Assembly: GCA_024103425.1 (NCBI GenBank)
Contig: JAGFIS010000011.1
Coordinates: forward strand, 1-64,000
Reading direction: 5' to 3'
From: Chitinophagaceae bacterium
GTDB taxonomy: Bacteria; Bacteroidota; Bacteroidia; Chitinophagales; Chitinophagaceae
DNA length: 64,000 nucleotides
Shown here: positions 1 to 8,707 of the stretch, one piece after another
How the letters are laid out: each line of letters opens with the position of its first letter
Position numbering within the stretch: the stretch's first letter is position 1
The notes under the pieces: model-generated
Database searches by the model: none
Seen by the model: only the letters and a program-made list of their open reading frames with translations
What the model was told of the DNA's origin: nothing
Translations under genes and position numbers: made by a program

Positions 1-1
1 T

Positions 2-796
2 TTCGAGGAGAAATGGGAGAGTATCGGTCTGTTTGTGAAGTATGGTATGATAACAGACGATAAGTTCTTAGAAAAAGCAAAAGATATTGTTCTCTTCCAG
101 GAAGTAGAAGGAAAGTTTGATACGCTGGAAGAATATAAAACAGCAACAGAGGCTAATCAGAAGAATAAAGAAGAAAAACATGTGATCATCTACACCTCCG
201 ATCCTGTGCAGCAAAACAGTTATGTGAAGGATGCAGAAGGCCGAGGTTACAAAGTCATCAAACTGGAAACTCTTATCGACTCTGCTTTTGTGAACAATAT
301 AGAAATGAAGTGGCAGGATGTGAAGTTTGTAAGGGTAGATTCTGACATTGCAGAAAATCTTGTCGATAAGAACGAAAGTACTGAAAGTGCTCTGACAGAA
401 TCTGAAACAGAAACGCTGAAGGAATTATTCAAGAGGGATATAGAAGGAATGCACACATCGGTAGAAGTGAAAGGGCTCTCTCCTGATGAGAAGCCTGTTG
501 TGGCGGTTCGTCCCGAGTTCATGAGAAGAATGAAAGACATGTCTGAAGTAAGCGGCGGTATCTATGGCAATTTGCCTGATGAAATCAATCTGGTTGTAAA
601 CGGTAATCACAGTATTTACAAAAAGATTCTCGAAGAAAAAGACGAAGCGAAGAAGAAAGATATGGTAAACAACCTTGCAGACATGGCGTTGTTATCGCAG
701 GGATTACTGAAAGGAAATGAGTTGACTGAGTTCATCAATAGAAGCATTCAGTTGATGGAAGGCGGAAAGACAAGCAAAATCATCACTGATATTTGA
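2..796 (+). CDS. htpG: Molecular chaperone HtpG (Hsp90 family), C-terminal part
   Basis: The window opens inside this gene; the frame is open from base 2 and ends at a TGA at 794-796, leaving about 264 residues. The visible part matches the end of the middle domain and the C-terminal dimerisation domain of bacterial Hsp90: the FEEKWESIGLFVKYG stretch at the very start, then a KNKEEKHVIIYTSDP segment, and an acidic linker rich in E and S around residue 120. HtpG is an ATP-dependent cytosolic chaperone; the ATPase domain lies outside the window. A hairpin terminator follows directly. The identification rests on recognised sequence segments; the N-terminus cannot be assessed. Confidence 0.93.
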   Translation, partial: FEEKWESIGLFVKYGMITDDKFLEKAKDIVLFQEVEGKFDTLEEYKTATEANQKNKEEKHVIIYTSDPVQQNSYVKDAEGRGYKVIKLETLIDSAFVNNIEMKWQDVKFVRVDSDIAENLVDKNESTESALTESETETLKELFKRDIEGMHTSVEVKGLSPDEKPVVAVRPEFMRRMKDMSEVSGGIYGNLPDEINLVVNGNHSIYKKILEEKDEAKKKDMVNNLADMALLSQGLLKGNELTEFINRSIQLMEGGKTSKIITDI

Positions 797-820
797 GTGG
801 AACATATTTCAAGTGTTAAA

Positions 821-848
821 CGGTCCGTTTCTACGGACTGTTTTTTTA
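821..848. terminator. Rho-independent terminator after htpG, probably bidirectional
   Basis: CGGTCCGT and ACGGACTG form an 8-bp stem (one G-T pair) around a TTCT loop, followed by seven T on the + strand. It sits between the htpG stop and the convergent methyltransferase stop, so it probably ends both transcripts, more strongly for htpG. Confidence 0.8.
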
Positions 849-1544
849 TTCAGCATCGTAGTCGCCCTCATCCGGTTCCCAAAGAAAAATAGAGTAGTCG
901 AGATAGTTCATCTTCCGGTAATATTCTATTTCTTCAAAGCCGGCACTCTTGAATATTTCAGATTCGGTAGGGTTTAAATAGATAACGAATGTCCGGCGAG
1001 GATGTATTTTTAGTGAAGCCAATAGTTTTCTTATAACAGGAAGCATTACACGTTCATCAAACGGATTGAAGAAGGTAAATACACAGTCTTTTTCTGTTAT
1101 TGAATATTCTGTAGCGTCACAGCAGTATATTTGAAATCGAGCGTCGGGATATTTTCTCTGTACCTTATTAAGATTTTCCTGTGCGATTTTACAAAGTTCA
1201 GGAGCGAATTCAACTCCCTTAATGTCTGTAAAACCGTATGCTGCTGCTACAATCATGATTCTGCCCATACCTGCACCGTAGTCGACAAGGCTGCCGGCAG
1301 CACCCGCTTCACAGATGAATTTAAATGCCCTTTCCAGCATATAATAGTTTGCCGGCTGGTAGATGTACGCGTGCTCCTTGTTATCTGAGGTTACCTTAAG
1401 AGATTGAAGATTGTTAGTGTAAGAAGTGTCCAGGCCGTATTTCCTCTCGCCTTTTATTTCCTGCCGTATGGTAAAGCAAGCGAGTCGTAAGTTCCAGTGT
1501 TTCAGGATGAAGAAAAAGTATTTACCGTATTTCTTGAGATTCAT
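846..1544 (-). CDS. Class I SAM-dependent methyltransferase
   Basis: A 232-residue protein with a Rossmann-type methyltransferase core. The glycine-rich SAM-binding motif I is visible as DYGAGMGR near residue 94, and a motif IV-like NPF follows FTFF near residue 160. The substrate is not apparent. The N-terminal 60 residues are basic and aromatic and resemble those of Bacteroidota proteins annotated only as methyltransferases. It is the last gene of a leftward operon with recJ and a polyprenyl synthase, 15 bp after the recJ stop. The NPF motif is compatible with an N-methyltransferase acting on protein or nucleic acid, but that is only a guess. Confidence 0.8.
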   Translation of the reverse strand: MNLKKYGKYFFFILKHWNLRLACFTIRQEIKGERKYGLDTSYTNNLQSLKVTSDNKEHAYIYQPANYYMLERAFKFICEAGAAGSLVDYGAGMGRIMIVAAAYGFTDIKGVEFAPELCKIAQENLNKVQRKYPDARFQIYCCDATEYSITEKDCVFTFFNPFDERVMLPVIRKLLASLKIHPRRTFVIYLNPTESEIFKSAGFEEIEYYRKMNYLDYSIFLWEPDEGDYDAE

Positions 1545-1559
1545 GAAGACCTGCGAAGA

Positions 1560-3278
1560 TTAAAGTGGTGCCGCAATTCTGAAATCTACGATTTTTAATT
1601 GAAGAGATTTCGTTCCCTCCCATTCATTCTCATCGATTGTGTAAGCAATGTCGATCAGTGCATTCTGTTCAAGTCTTCTGTATTTGTCAGCCTGGTTGAA
1701 TCCTATCCCTCTGATACCTGTTCCGTCCTCATCATAGAAGTGGAAGCTGATGTGTTTTTCTTTTAAAATCTTTGTCCAGTTAGAAGGTCTTACCCCTAAT
1801 GTTGCAAACACAGGTTTGGGGTTATCCTGTCCGAACGGGGCCATTGCTTCAACTGTTTTGAAAAGATTAAAATTCACATCTTTTAAGTCGATTACAGAAT
1901 CAATGTAAACCTTGGAGGTGAGGATTTCTTCGGTGATAGTTTCTGATACGACACTTTCAAAATGTTCTGAAAACGGCTGAAGATTTTCTGGGAGTAAACT
2001 CAGTCCGGCAGCTGCTGTGTGCCCGCCGAATTTTTCCAGATACATGCTGCAATCTGCAATCGCACGGTGCAGATCGAATCCTGAGACACTTCGGGCACTT
2101 CCGGTTATCAATCCGTTTTCCTGTGTCAGTACGATTGTTGGGCGATAGTAATAATCTGTCAGTCGGCTGGCAACAATGCCAATTACTCCTTTATTCCAGT
2201 GGTCGTTGTAAACAACGGTTGTTTTCTTTTGTGCGACGTCAGGATTCCGCCTCAGAATTTCCAGGGCTTCTTTCGTAGTTGTCTCTTCCAGGTTCTTACG
2301 CTCTTCGTTATAAGCGTGAAGTTTGGAGGCTAGGATAATAGCCTTGTCAAACTCTTCTTCCAGCAAGAGTTCGACAACCATTTTGGCGTGATCAAGCCGG
2401 CCGGCTGCATTGATTCTTGGGCCGATAAGGAAGCCAATGGAGTACATGGTTAGCGGCGCATTGTTTCCCAGAGTCTTGATAATAGCTTTGAGTCCTGTTG
2501 AGGGATTGTCATTCAATATTTTCAGGCCAAACTGGCACAACAATCTGTTTTCACCGGTAATCGGCACGACATCAGCACCCGTAGAAGTGGTAACGAGATC
2601 AAGATACTTATAGACTGCCTTTTCCGGAAGCGAGAGTTCTTTCGCCAGGGCGGTAATGAGTTTGAATGCAACCCCGCAGCCCGATAACTCTTTGTATGGG
2701 TAGGAACATCCGGGTTGCTGAGGGTCTAATATTGCTACAGAATGCGGCAATTCCTCTCCCGGAAGGTGGTGATCACAGATAATTAAATCCATTCCTGCAT
2801 TGTGAATTTCACCGGCTTCATTAACAGCTTTGATGCCGCAGTCGACAGAGATAAATAACGAAGTACCAAGGCTCTTTGCATATTCAATTCCCTGTGTACT
2901 GATCCCGTATCCTTCGTTACGTCTGTCGGGTATGTAATAGTCAATTCTATTATCAGGATAAATCTCTTTTAGGAATTTAACGAGTAACGCAACACCGGTA
3001 GTACCATCGACATCGTAGTCGCCGAAAACCAGAATCTGTTCTTTTTGTCGAATGGCTTTAAGAATTCTATCAACCGCTTTATCCATATCCTTCATCAGAT
3101 AAGGATCGTGCAGCATTGAGTAATCGGGATTAAAATATGTATTTAATGTTTCGGCAGTATCCAGCCCGCGTGAAATGAAAATATTGTACAGGAAGTCTTT
3201 ATAGCCTGCAGCTTCTTTTTCCAGTTGTCTGACTTTCTGTTTATCCTGATGTTTAAGAATCCATTTCTTATGTTTCAT
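1560..3278 (-). CDS. recJ: Single-stranded-DNA-specific exonuclease RecJ
   Basis: This 572-residue protein has the order of motifs of RecJ: DYDVDGTT near residue 88 (motif I), SVDCG, then DHH of CDHHLPG near residue 168, the DHHA1 region with SGSARS, and GGHTAAAG near residue 418, followed by an OB-like C-terminal domain. RecJ degrades single-stranded DNA 5' to 3' in recombination and mismatch repair, using Mn/Mg at the DHH site. The start was set at the first ATG; a longer reading would begin with a TTG inside the preceding gene. With this start there are 16 bp between the polyprenyl synthase stop and recJ, which fits an operon. Confidence 0.95.
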   Translation of the reverse strand: MKHKKWILKHQDKQKVRQLEKEAAGYKDFLYNIFISRGLDTAETLNTYFNPDYSMLHDPYLMKDMDKAVDRILKAIRQKEQILVFGDYDVDGTTGVALLVKFLKEIYPDNRIDYYIPDRRNEGYGISTQGIEYAKSLGTSLFISVDCGIKAVNEAGEIHNAGMDLIICDHHLPGEELPHSVAILDPQQPGCSYPYKELSGCGVAFKLITALAKELSLPEKAVYKYLDLVTTSTGADVVPITGENRLLCQFGLKILNDNPSTGLKAIIKTLGNNAPLTMYSIGFLIGPRINAAGRLDHAKMVVELLLEEEFDKAIILASKLHAYNEERKNLEETTTKEALEILRRNPDVAQKKTTVVYNDHWNKGVIGIVASRLTDYYYRPTIVLTQENGLITGSARSVSGFDLHRAIADCSMYLEKFGGHTAAAGLSLLPENLQPFSEHFESVVSETITEEILTSKVYIDSVIDLKDVNFNLFKTVEAMAPFGQDNPKPVFATLGVRPSNWTKILKEKHISFHFYDEDGTGIRGIGFNQADKYRRLEQNALIDIAYTIDENEWEGTKSLQLKIVDFRIAAPL

Positions 3279-3294
3279 TTCTGAGTAAGAGTGA

Positions 3295-4257
3295 TCAGTA
3301 TTTACGTTCAATAGTGTATTCTACCAGTTCTTCGAGTCCGTCTCTGATTTCAGATTTTGGAAATTCAAAAAGAATATCCAGGGCAGCAGACTTGTATTTT
3401 TTCATTTTTTGATTGGCATAGTCAATTCCGCCTGAAGTGGTAACTAAATCAAGAACCCATTTTCTCTTATCTGCTTCCTGTCCCTGATTCTTAATGATAT
3501 AGATAGTCTTGCGTCTTTCTGCAGGTGATATATTATTCAGGGTATAGATAAGAGGGAGGGTGAATTTCTTTTCCTTGATGTCATTACCGGTAGGCTTCCC
3601 GACATTTTCAAAACCGTAGTCAAACAGGTCGTCTTTAATCTGAAAAGCAATTCCCATCTTCTCGCCGAAGAGCTTCATTTTTTGTGTAATCTCCTCATTT
3701 TGAGAACTGCTCCATGCACCTGCTGCACATGCCGATGCCAGCAAAGAAGCTGTTTTACTTCTGATAATCTGAAAATAAACATCTTCGCGAATATTCATTC
3801 TACGTGCTTTCTCAAGTTGCAGCAGTTCGCCCTCACTCATCTTTTGAACGGCTTCAGACAGGATGTGTAATTGTTTGAATTCATCGTGAGACGTCGATAA
3901 CAACAAGCCCTTACTAAGCAGATAATCACCGACCAACACCGCTATCTTATTTTTCCAAAGTGCATTAATAGAAAAGAAGCCACGCCTTTCAAGCGACTCA
4001 TCCACAACGTCGTCGTGAACCAGAGTAGCAGTATGCAGCAATTCTACAAGAGCGGCTGCTCTATAGGTGGAATCATTGACTTCTCCATGTAATTTTGCAC
4101 TGAGGAAGACAAACATAGGCCGGATTTGCTTCCCCTTTCTTTTGATAATATACTTCATTATACGGTCAAGAGAAGGATTGGAGCTTTTTACAGCTTCGGC
4201 AAACTTCTTTTCAAACGTATTTAATTCTTCAGCAATCAGCTTCCTTGGAACCGTCAT
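3295..4257 (-). CDS. Polyprenyl diphosphate synthase (trans-isoprenyl synthetase)
   Basis: A 320-residue all-helical prenyl synthase. Both aspartate-rich Mg-binding motifs are present: DDVVDE near residue 82 and KDDLFDYG near residue 206. Such enzymes chain isopentenyl diphosphate units onto an allylic primer; in this phylum the long-chain product usually becomes the side chain of menaquinone. Product length cannot be read from the sequence with certainty, so octaprenyl or a neighbouring length is an inference. The ATG at this start was preferred over an upstream in-frame TTG seven codons earlier. It is the first gene of the leftward operon with recJ and the methyltransferase. Confidence 0.92.
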   Translation of the reverse strand: MTVPRKLIAEELNTFEKKFAEAVKSSNPSLDRIMKYIIKRKGKQIRPMFVFLSAKLHGEVNDSTYRAAALVELLHTATLVHDDVVDESLERRGFFSINALWKNKIAVLVGDYLLSKGLLLSTSHDEFKQLHILSEAVQKMSEGELLQLEKARRMNIREDVYFQIIRSKTASLLASACAAGAWSSSQNEEITQKMKLFGEKMGIAFQIKDDLFDYGFENVGKPTGNDIKEKKFTLPLIYTLNNISPAERRKTIYIIKNQGQEADKRKWVLDLVTTSGGIDYANQKMKKYKSAALDILFEFPKSEIRDGLEELVEYTIERKY

Positions 4258-4615
4258 TTTAGTAGTTAAGGGTGGCAAGTTAAATTAGTTTCGTTAGTGT
4301 TCAAAAATGTGATAAGAGCGTTTAGTAATCGATTTTCTGAGAATACTCTCTGGTTTATCCCGGGTGAGGCCAAATAGATAGACGCACGAACCATAATTAT
4401 AGAACCTCTGCTTAATTTTAAAATCAAAAAAACAATAATGTATAAATTGCTTACGTTTGTAGTGAGAATTTTGCATAAAATAGAAAAATTGCAGGAATAT
4501 GTAAATGATTCAATATCTATCCCTAAAAACAAAAAATAATTTGAATTGTAAGTTTCCTTTGATATTTTTGCAAAATTGTTAGGATAACAAATTAGAAATC
4601 ATTAATCAAAAAGTT
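4258..4615. other. Divergent intergenic region, 358 bp, AT-rich
   Basis: This stretch separates the leftward polyprenyl synthase operon from the rightward OmpA-like gene. The only clear element is the promoter at 4540-4570. A long minus-strand reading (4266-4532) has low-complexity hydrophobic content and no recognisable family, and is not taken as a gene. No hairpin terminator or RNA gene was seen. Confidence 0.6.
4540..4570 (+). promoter_or_regulatory. Bacteroidota-type sigma-A promoter of the OmpA-like gene
   Basis: TTTG at 4540-4543 and TATTTTTG at 4563-4570 are separated by 19 bp. This is an exact match to the -33/-7 pattern of the phylum (TTTG, about 19-20 bp, TAnnTTTG). The predicted leader before the ATG is about 40 nt. 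Confidence 0.75.
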
Positions 4616-6172
4616 ATGGCAAGCAAAAAGTTTAAATTATTGTTGCTGGGAGTTTTCTCCCTTATGTCCGGTGCGTTATTCGCTCAGAATACCGGAGTTT
4701 TCGATGTTAATAACTCTGCAGTAATTCCTGAAAAAGGACAAGCACAACACAACGAGTTCATGAACAATGCCTACGATTTCCCGGCCCAGCCGCGTAATCA
4801 GTGGGAATTGGGTATTTCAGGGGGATTATTCTCTGAAAGCAGTGACGTATCTGCAAAGCTCCCGACATTCGGTTTCGGAGTACACGTACGTAAAGCTCTC
4901 GGATACCTGTTCTCTTTAAGACTTCAGTACTCTAATGGTACTGCAAAAGGTCTTAACTGGAAACCTTCAACCGGTTATGCAAATAATTCTGCATGGAGTG
5001 CATATGCGCCCGGTTCAGTTGTTTATTACAACTACAAGGCTAATATCCAGGACCTGTCTTTACAAGGTATTATTACACTGAATAACATTCGTTTCCACAA
5101 AGCTAAATCAGGTATCGTAATGTATGGAGGTGCCGGTGTTGGTGCAACTATCTTTGATGTTAATGTAAACGCACTGAACGGAAACAGCCCTTATAACTTT
5201 TCTTCCATTTCTAACTCAGGTTATACTAAGAGAAAAGACATTAGAAATGCCCTCAAGAATATGATGGATGACTCTTATGAGACTCCTGCTCAGAATAACA
5301 AAAAGAATGAGCCTCAGTTGTTTGGTAGGTCTTTAAAGCCTTCTGCTAATGTACTGTTTGGTGTTGCATTCAAGCTCGGTGAAAGAGTTAACCTTGCTAT
5401 TGAAGATCGCTGGACAATGCTGAAAACAGACCTTCTTGATGGACAGCAGTGGCAGGAGCATACTAATAACGACCCTGTTCAGACCCGTGACTTCGATTCT
5501 TACAACTACCTGAGCGTAGGTCTGAACTTCAACCTCGGAAAGAACTCTGTTCAGCCTTTGTGGTGGCTTAACCCTCTGGATTACGCATACAGCGAACTGA
5601 ACAATCCTAAACATATGAAACTGCCGAAGCCTGTTTTGGATGATGAAGACGGAGATGGCGTAACCGACCAGTTCGACAAGTGTCCCGGTACCCCGGCTGG
5701 TGTGAAGGTAGATGTTAACGGATGTCCGTTGGATACTGATGGCGACGGTGTTCCTGATTACAAGGATAAAGAATTGATTACTCCTACATATTGCTTCCCT
5801 GTTGATGAGAATGGTGTTGGAAAGTGCCCGGATCCTGAGTGCTGCAAAAACATCGTTGTTGAACAGCCTGTAACTTGTGCAATCACTAGCCTGCCTAGCA
5901 TCAACTTCTCTGCTAGAAGTGCTACCTTGTCAAGAGATGCAAAAGCAATGTTGGCAACAGCAGCTTCTCAGTTGAGAAATAATCCTGAGTGCACCATCAC
6001 TATCACAGGCTATCCTGAGGCTTCCAAGACTTCTCAGTCAAATTGCAATAAGAGAGTAAGTGCAATTATGACATACCTGACAGAAACAGAAGGAATTAGT
6101 GCAGACAGAGTACAGACTAGTTGTGAAGTTGGCGGCGGTCCTGCAAATACTGTTGATCTCAGGGTTCACTAA
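4616..6172 (+). CDS. OmpA-family outer membrane protein with thrombospondin type 3 repeats
   Basis: A 518-residue protein with a signal peptide (residues 1-23, ending LFAQ), a long region rich in alternating aromatic and polar residues that reads as an outer-membrane beta-barrel (about 45-325), a calcium-binding type 3 repeat linker (DEDGDGVTDQFDKCPGTP near 342, then DTDGDGVPDYKD) and a C-terminal OmpA-like domain (about 420-518). Such proteins tether the outer membrane to peptidoglycan. The last domain is divergent: the usual N-x-x-LS-x-x-R-A motif is replaced by SNCNKRVSAIMTYL, and six or more cysteines lie between about 394 and 510, so disulfides are possible. It has a strong promoter and its own terminator, so it is probably a single, highly expressed gene. 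Confidence 0.88.
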   Translation: MASKKFKLLLLGVFSLMSGALFAQNTGVFDVNNSAVIPEKGQAQHNEFMNNAYDFPAQPRNQWELGISGGLFSESSDVSAKLPTFGFGVHVRKALGYLFSLRLQYSNGTAKGLNWKPSTGYANNSAWSAYAPGSVVYYNYKANIQDLSLQGIITLNNIRFHKAKSGIVMYGGAGVGATIFDVNVNALNGNSPYNFSSISNSGYTKRKDIRNALKNMMDDSYETPAQNNKKNEPQLFGRSLKPSANVLFGVAFKLGERVNLAIEDRWTMLKTDLLDGQQWQEHTNNDPVQTRDFDSYNYLSVGLNFNLGKNSVQPLWWLNPLDYAYSELNNPKHMKLPKPVLDDEDGDGVTDQFDKCPGTPAGVKVDVNGCPLDTDGDGVPDYKDKELITPTYCFPVDENGVGKCPDPECCKNIVVEQPVTCAITSLPSINFSARSATLSRDAKAMLATAASQLRNNPECTITITGYPEASKTSQSNCNKRVSAIMTYLTETEGISADRVQTSCEVGGGPANTVDLRVH

Positions 6173-6193
6173 TAACCACTTTTTGCTCAATGA

Positions 6194-6228
6194 TAAACCC
6201 TTCTCAGTTTTTGGGAGGGGTTTTTTTA
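6194..6228 (+). terminator. Rho-independent terminator of the OmpA-like gene
   Basis: AAACCCTTCTC pairs imperfectly with GGGAGGGGTTT across a short T-rich loop, followed by a run of T. It lies about 20 bp after the stop codon. Confidence 0.75.
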
Positions 6229-6303
6229 TGGTTATTAGTAAAAGATTAACCCTTGAAAAATTGGCTGGAATTCAAATTGATACCAATTTTGAACAAAATC
6301 ACG

Positions 6304-6311
6304 TAATTTCG
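6304..6311 (+). promoter_or_regulatory. Possible -7 element of bamD
   Basis: TAATTTCG resembles TAnnTTTG and lies 10 bp before the bamD ATG, implying a very short leader. No -33 TTG at the normal distance was found, so this is weak. Confidence 0.35.
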
Positions 6312-6321
6312 CGGTTCTTTT

Positions 6322-7146
6322 ATGAAAAAGAGTTCCATTCTCCTTTTTGGTGTCTTGCTGCTATTCTCCTGTAATAAGGAATTTAATAAGGTCTTGAAGA
6401 GCACTGACTATGAATATAAGCAAGAAATGGCCAATAAGTATTATGATGAGGGTAAGTTTAACAAGGCTCAGCAGTTATTCATGGAGCTATTCCCCGTAAT
6501 GAAAGGTTCGGACCATTTTGAAGATTTGTATTATAAATACGCCTACTGTGCCTACTATCAGAAGAACTTTGAAGAGGCAGAAAGCTTATTTGCAGGATAC
6601 CTTGGAGTGTTTCCAAATCATCCAAGAGCCGAAGAAATTGCCTATATGCAGGCTTACAGTTTTTACAGACAATCACCTAAGGTAGAACTGGAGCAAACCA
6701 ATACACAGAAGGCGATTGGAATGATGCAGACTTTCATGATTACTTACCCAAACTCTTCACGGCTCGCAGAGGCTCAGGAAGTAATTAATACATGTCGTGA
6801 AAAGTTGGAGGAAAAGCAGTTAAAGGCCGCTCAGTTGTACTATAATATGGGACAATATCAGGCCGCAGGAATATACTACGGAGATCTGTTAATAAATTAC
6901 CCCGACAGTAAACATGGTGAGGAGTATATGCTAATGGCAGTAAAGTCATATTACCAGTTTGCGAAAATGAGTATTGTTACAAAACAGGAGGAGCGTTATC
7001 AAAAGGTAGTATCTGAGTATTTTGATTTTGCCGACAGATATCCCGATAGTAAACTACTCAAAGAAGCAGAATCATATAAAATTTTAAGTGAAAACAGCAT
7101 TAAACAAATAAGAGATGAACAAGTTAAGACGGCAGCAAACAGCTAA
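6322..7146 (+). CDS. bamD: Outer membrane assembly lipoprotein BamD
   Basis: A 274-residue lipoprotein. The signal sequence ends in the lipobox LLFSC with Cys17 as the lipidated residue. The mature part is made of tetratricopeptide-like helical repeats, with recurrent FPNHPRAEEI, YPNSSRLAEA, YPDSKHGEEY and YPDSKLLKEA segments at the repeat boundaries, as in BamD. BamD is the essential lipoprotein of the BAM complex that inserts beta-barrel proteins into the outer membrane. The omega subunit gene overlaps its 3' end by 32 bp, the usual arrangement in this phylum. Confidence 0.93.
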   Translation: MKKSSILLFGVLLLFSCNKEFNKVLKSTDYEYKQEMANKYYDEGKFNKAQQLFMELFPVMKGSDHFEDLYYKYAYCAYYQKNFEEAESLFAGYLGVFPNHPRAEEIAYMQAYSFYRQSPKVELEQTNTQKAIGMMQTFMITYPNSSRLAEAQEVINTCREKLEEKQLKAAQLYYNMGQYQAAGIYYGDLLINYPDSKHGEEYMLMAVKSYYQFAKMSIVTKQEERYQKVVSEYFDFADRYPDSKLLKEAESYKILSENSIKQIRDEQVKTAANS

Positions 7147-7456
7147 TATCCCAAGCGTTATTGAAACAAGGAAGCTCGTTGATATTAAAGCAAAGACCGG
7201 TAATCTTTATGAGTCTATTACCATCATTGCCAAAAGGGCTAACCAGATCAATATTGCTATTAAGGAAGAATTGCACAGCAAACTGGAAGAATTTGCCAGT
7301 CATACAGACAGCCTTGAAGAAGTTCATGAAAATAAAGAACAGATAGAAATCTCTAAAGCATTTGAAAGGATGCCAAATCCTGCTATCCTTGCTACTTTTG
7401 AATTTCTTGAGGATAAGGTGTACTTCAGAAAAAATGAGGATGATCTGTTTGAATAA
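7115..7456 (+). CDS. rpoZ: DNA-directed RNA polymerase omega subunit (Rpb6-like)
   Basis: A 113-residue protein with the omega/Rpb6 core SKTGN-type segment seen here as AKTGNLYESI, followed by AKRANQINIAIKEEL. Omega helps assemble and stabilise RNA polymerase on the beta-prime subunit. The start overlaps bamD by 32 bp; no better start exists downstream in frame. The acidic C-terminal tail (NEDDLFE) is typical of the Bacteroidota form. In related genomes coaBC usually comes next, but here it does not. Confidence 0.88.
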   Translation: MNKLRRQQTANIPSVIETRKLVDIKAKTGNLYESITIIAKRANQINIAIKEELHSKLEEFASHTDSLEEVHENKEQIEISKAFERMPNPAILATFEFLEDKVYFRKNEDDLFE

Positions 7457-7516
7457 TTAGCAGATATATTCTTGATTTCCTTCCGGAAGATTGAACATAC
7501 TTAATTTAATGATATT

Positions 7517-7541
7517 ATGGCGGTTAATCCGCCATTTTTTA
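7517..7541 (+). terminator. Rho-independent terminator after rpoZ
   Basis: ATGGCGG and CCGCCAT form a perfect 7-bp stem around TTAAT, followed by six T. It closes the bamD-rpoZ transcript. Confidence 0.85.
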
Positions 7542-7702
7542 TTCTGGCTCTTCAAATTCAACAGTCTTCCAAAATGAAACTTCTTTTTTTTCGTTTAGTA
7601 TTTAATCTTAACTGGAAATGAATATCACCGAAACTTATAGACAATTCTCATTTCTTTAAGAGAAAAGGGAGATTGTTATCCGAGAGATAGGAATAAAGTA
7701 TA

Positions 7703-7710
7703 TATTTTTG
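7703..7710 (+). promoter_or_regulatory. Possible -7 element for the DUF4835 operon
   Basis: TATTTTTG fits TAnnTTTG. No TTG lies at the usual distance upstream, so only half of the promoter is supported. The terminator at 7517-7541 makes a separate promoter here necessary. Confidence 0.4.
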
Positions 7711-7789
7711 AAAATGGCTGTTTGAGGGGAATGGAATTAGGAGACGTTTAAAAGAAAAGAGGGAGCATCTGCAGTATAAGTAACCCATT

Positions 7790-8707
7790 ATGAAAAGATT
7801 TTTTGTTTTATTTATTACCCTTGTTGCTTTTTCAAATATCCAGGCTCAGGAGTTAAGAGCACGTGTTTCTGTAATGTCCAACAGGGTGGGAGGTAATGTC
7901 AATAAAAAGATATTCCAGACTCTCCAAAACTCGCTCAGCGATTTTGTAAATACCAGGAAATGGAGTAATGATAATTTCAAAACTAATGAAAAAATCGATT
8001 GTAGCTTTCTGCTGAACGTAGAGTCTGCCGGAGAACCCGATGTTTACAAAGCTTCTCTTACGATACAGTCGGCAAGACCGGTTTTTAATTCCTCATACCT
8101 TTCTCCGGTGGTTAATTATATGGATAATGAAGTAGCTTTTAAGTATGCGGAGTTTCAGCAACTCGAGTTTAGCGAAACCAGGGTGTCAGGAAATGATCCT
8201 TTGGTATCTAATCTTACTGCTGTTTTTGCGTATTGGATAAATATTATTCTGGGTTTAGATTATGATTCATTTTCACCGTCAGGCGGAAACCCTTATTACC
8301 TGAAGGCACAGAGTATAGTAAATAATGCTCCGGAGGGAAGAAGTATTTCCGGTTGGAAGGCATTTGACGGAACCCGCAACCGTTATTGGCTTACAGAAAA
8401 TCTTCTCAACAGCCGTTATACGCTCTTCCATGATGCCCTGTACCAGTATTACCGCAAGGGGATGGACCAGATGTATGATAATGCAAATGAAGCAAGAACT
8501 CAGATAATTGCATCTCTGAACAGCCTGAATACTTTGAATACAGAGAATCCGAATACTATGATTCTTGCCTTCTTCTTTCAGGGAAAAACGCAAGAGTTAA
8601 TCAGGATTTTTTCAAAGGCGACTCCTCAGGAAAAAACACAGGCACTGGAGCTATTACAAAAACTGGATGTAACCTCATCCAATAAATATAAAGACCAGCT
8701 TAAATGA
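7790..8707 (+). CDS. DUF4835 family protein (PorD-like)
   Basis: A 305-residue secreted protein with a signal peptide (residues 1-19, ending IQAQ). The sequence starting ELRARVSVMSNRVGG and the central FVDTRKW-type segment (FVNTRKWSND) mark the DUF4835 family, which lies next to rpoZ/coaBC in many Bacteroidota and has been named PorD in connection with the type IX secretion system. The family role is poorly defined; a periplasmic function in secretion is known only by association. The 3' end overlaps the next gene by 4 bp (ATGA), showing translational coupling. Confidence 0.82.
   Translation: MKRFFVLFITLVAFSNIQAQELRARVSVMSNRVGGNVNKKIFQTLQNSLSDFVNTRKWSNDNFKTNEKIDCSFLLNVESAGEPDVYKASLTIQSARPVFNSSYLSPVVNYMDNEVAFKYAEFQQLEFSETRVSGNDPLVSNLTAVFAYWINIILGLDYDSFSPSGGNPYYLKAQSIVNNAPEGRSISGWKAFDGTRNRYWLTENLLNSRYTLFHDALYQYYRKGMDQMYDNANEARTQIIASLNSLNTLNTENPNTMILAFFFQGKTQELIRIFSKATPQEKTQALELLQKLDVTSSNKYKDQLK

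Larger units (their letters stand above)
7457..7789. other. Intergenic region between rpoZ and the DUF4835 gene
   Basis: These 333 bp contain a good terminator (7517-7541) and a possible -7 promoter element (7703-7710), TATTTTTG, 79 bp before the next ATG. I looked for remains of coaBC, commonly found here in related genomes, and saw no glycine-rich flavoprotein start or other recognisable fragment. Confidence 0.6.

Noticed and set aside
3279..3311. RecJ start at TTG 3311
   Set aside because: It would overlap the preceding gene; the ATG at 3278 is the first ATG and gives normal RecJ length.
4266..4532. Minus-strand reading frame of 88 residues in the gap before the OmpA-like gene
   Set aside because: It is low-complexity and hydrophobic, does not match a known family, and overlaps the gap's promoter context. 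No start signal supports it.
7457..7789. Remains of coaBC
   Set aside because: No flavoprotein or CTP-binding motif could be read in any frame; the gap is non-coding.
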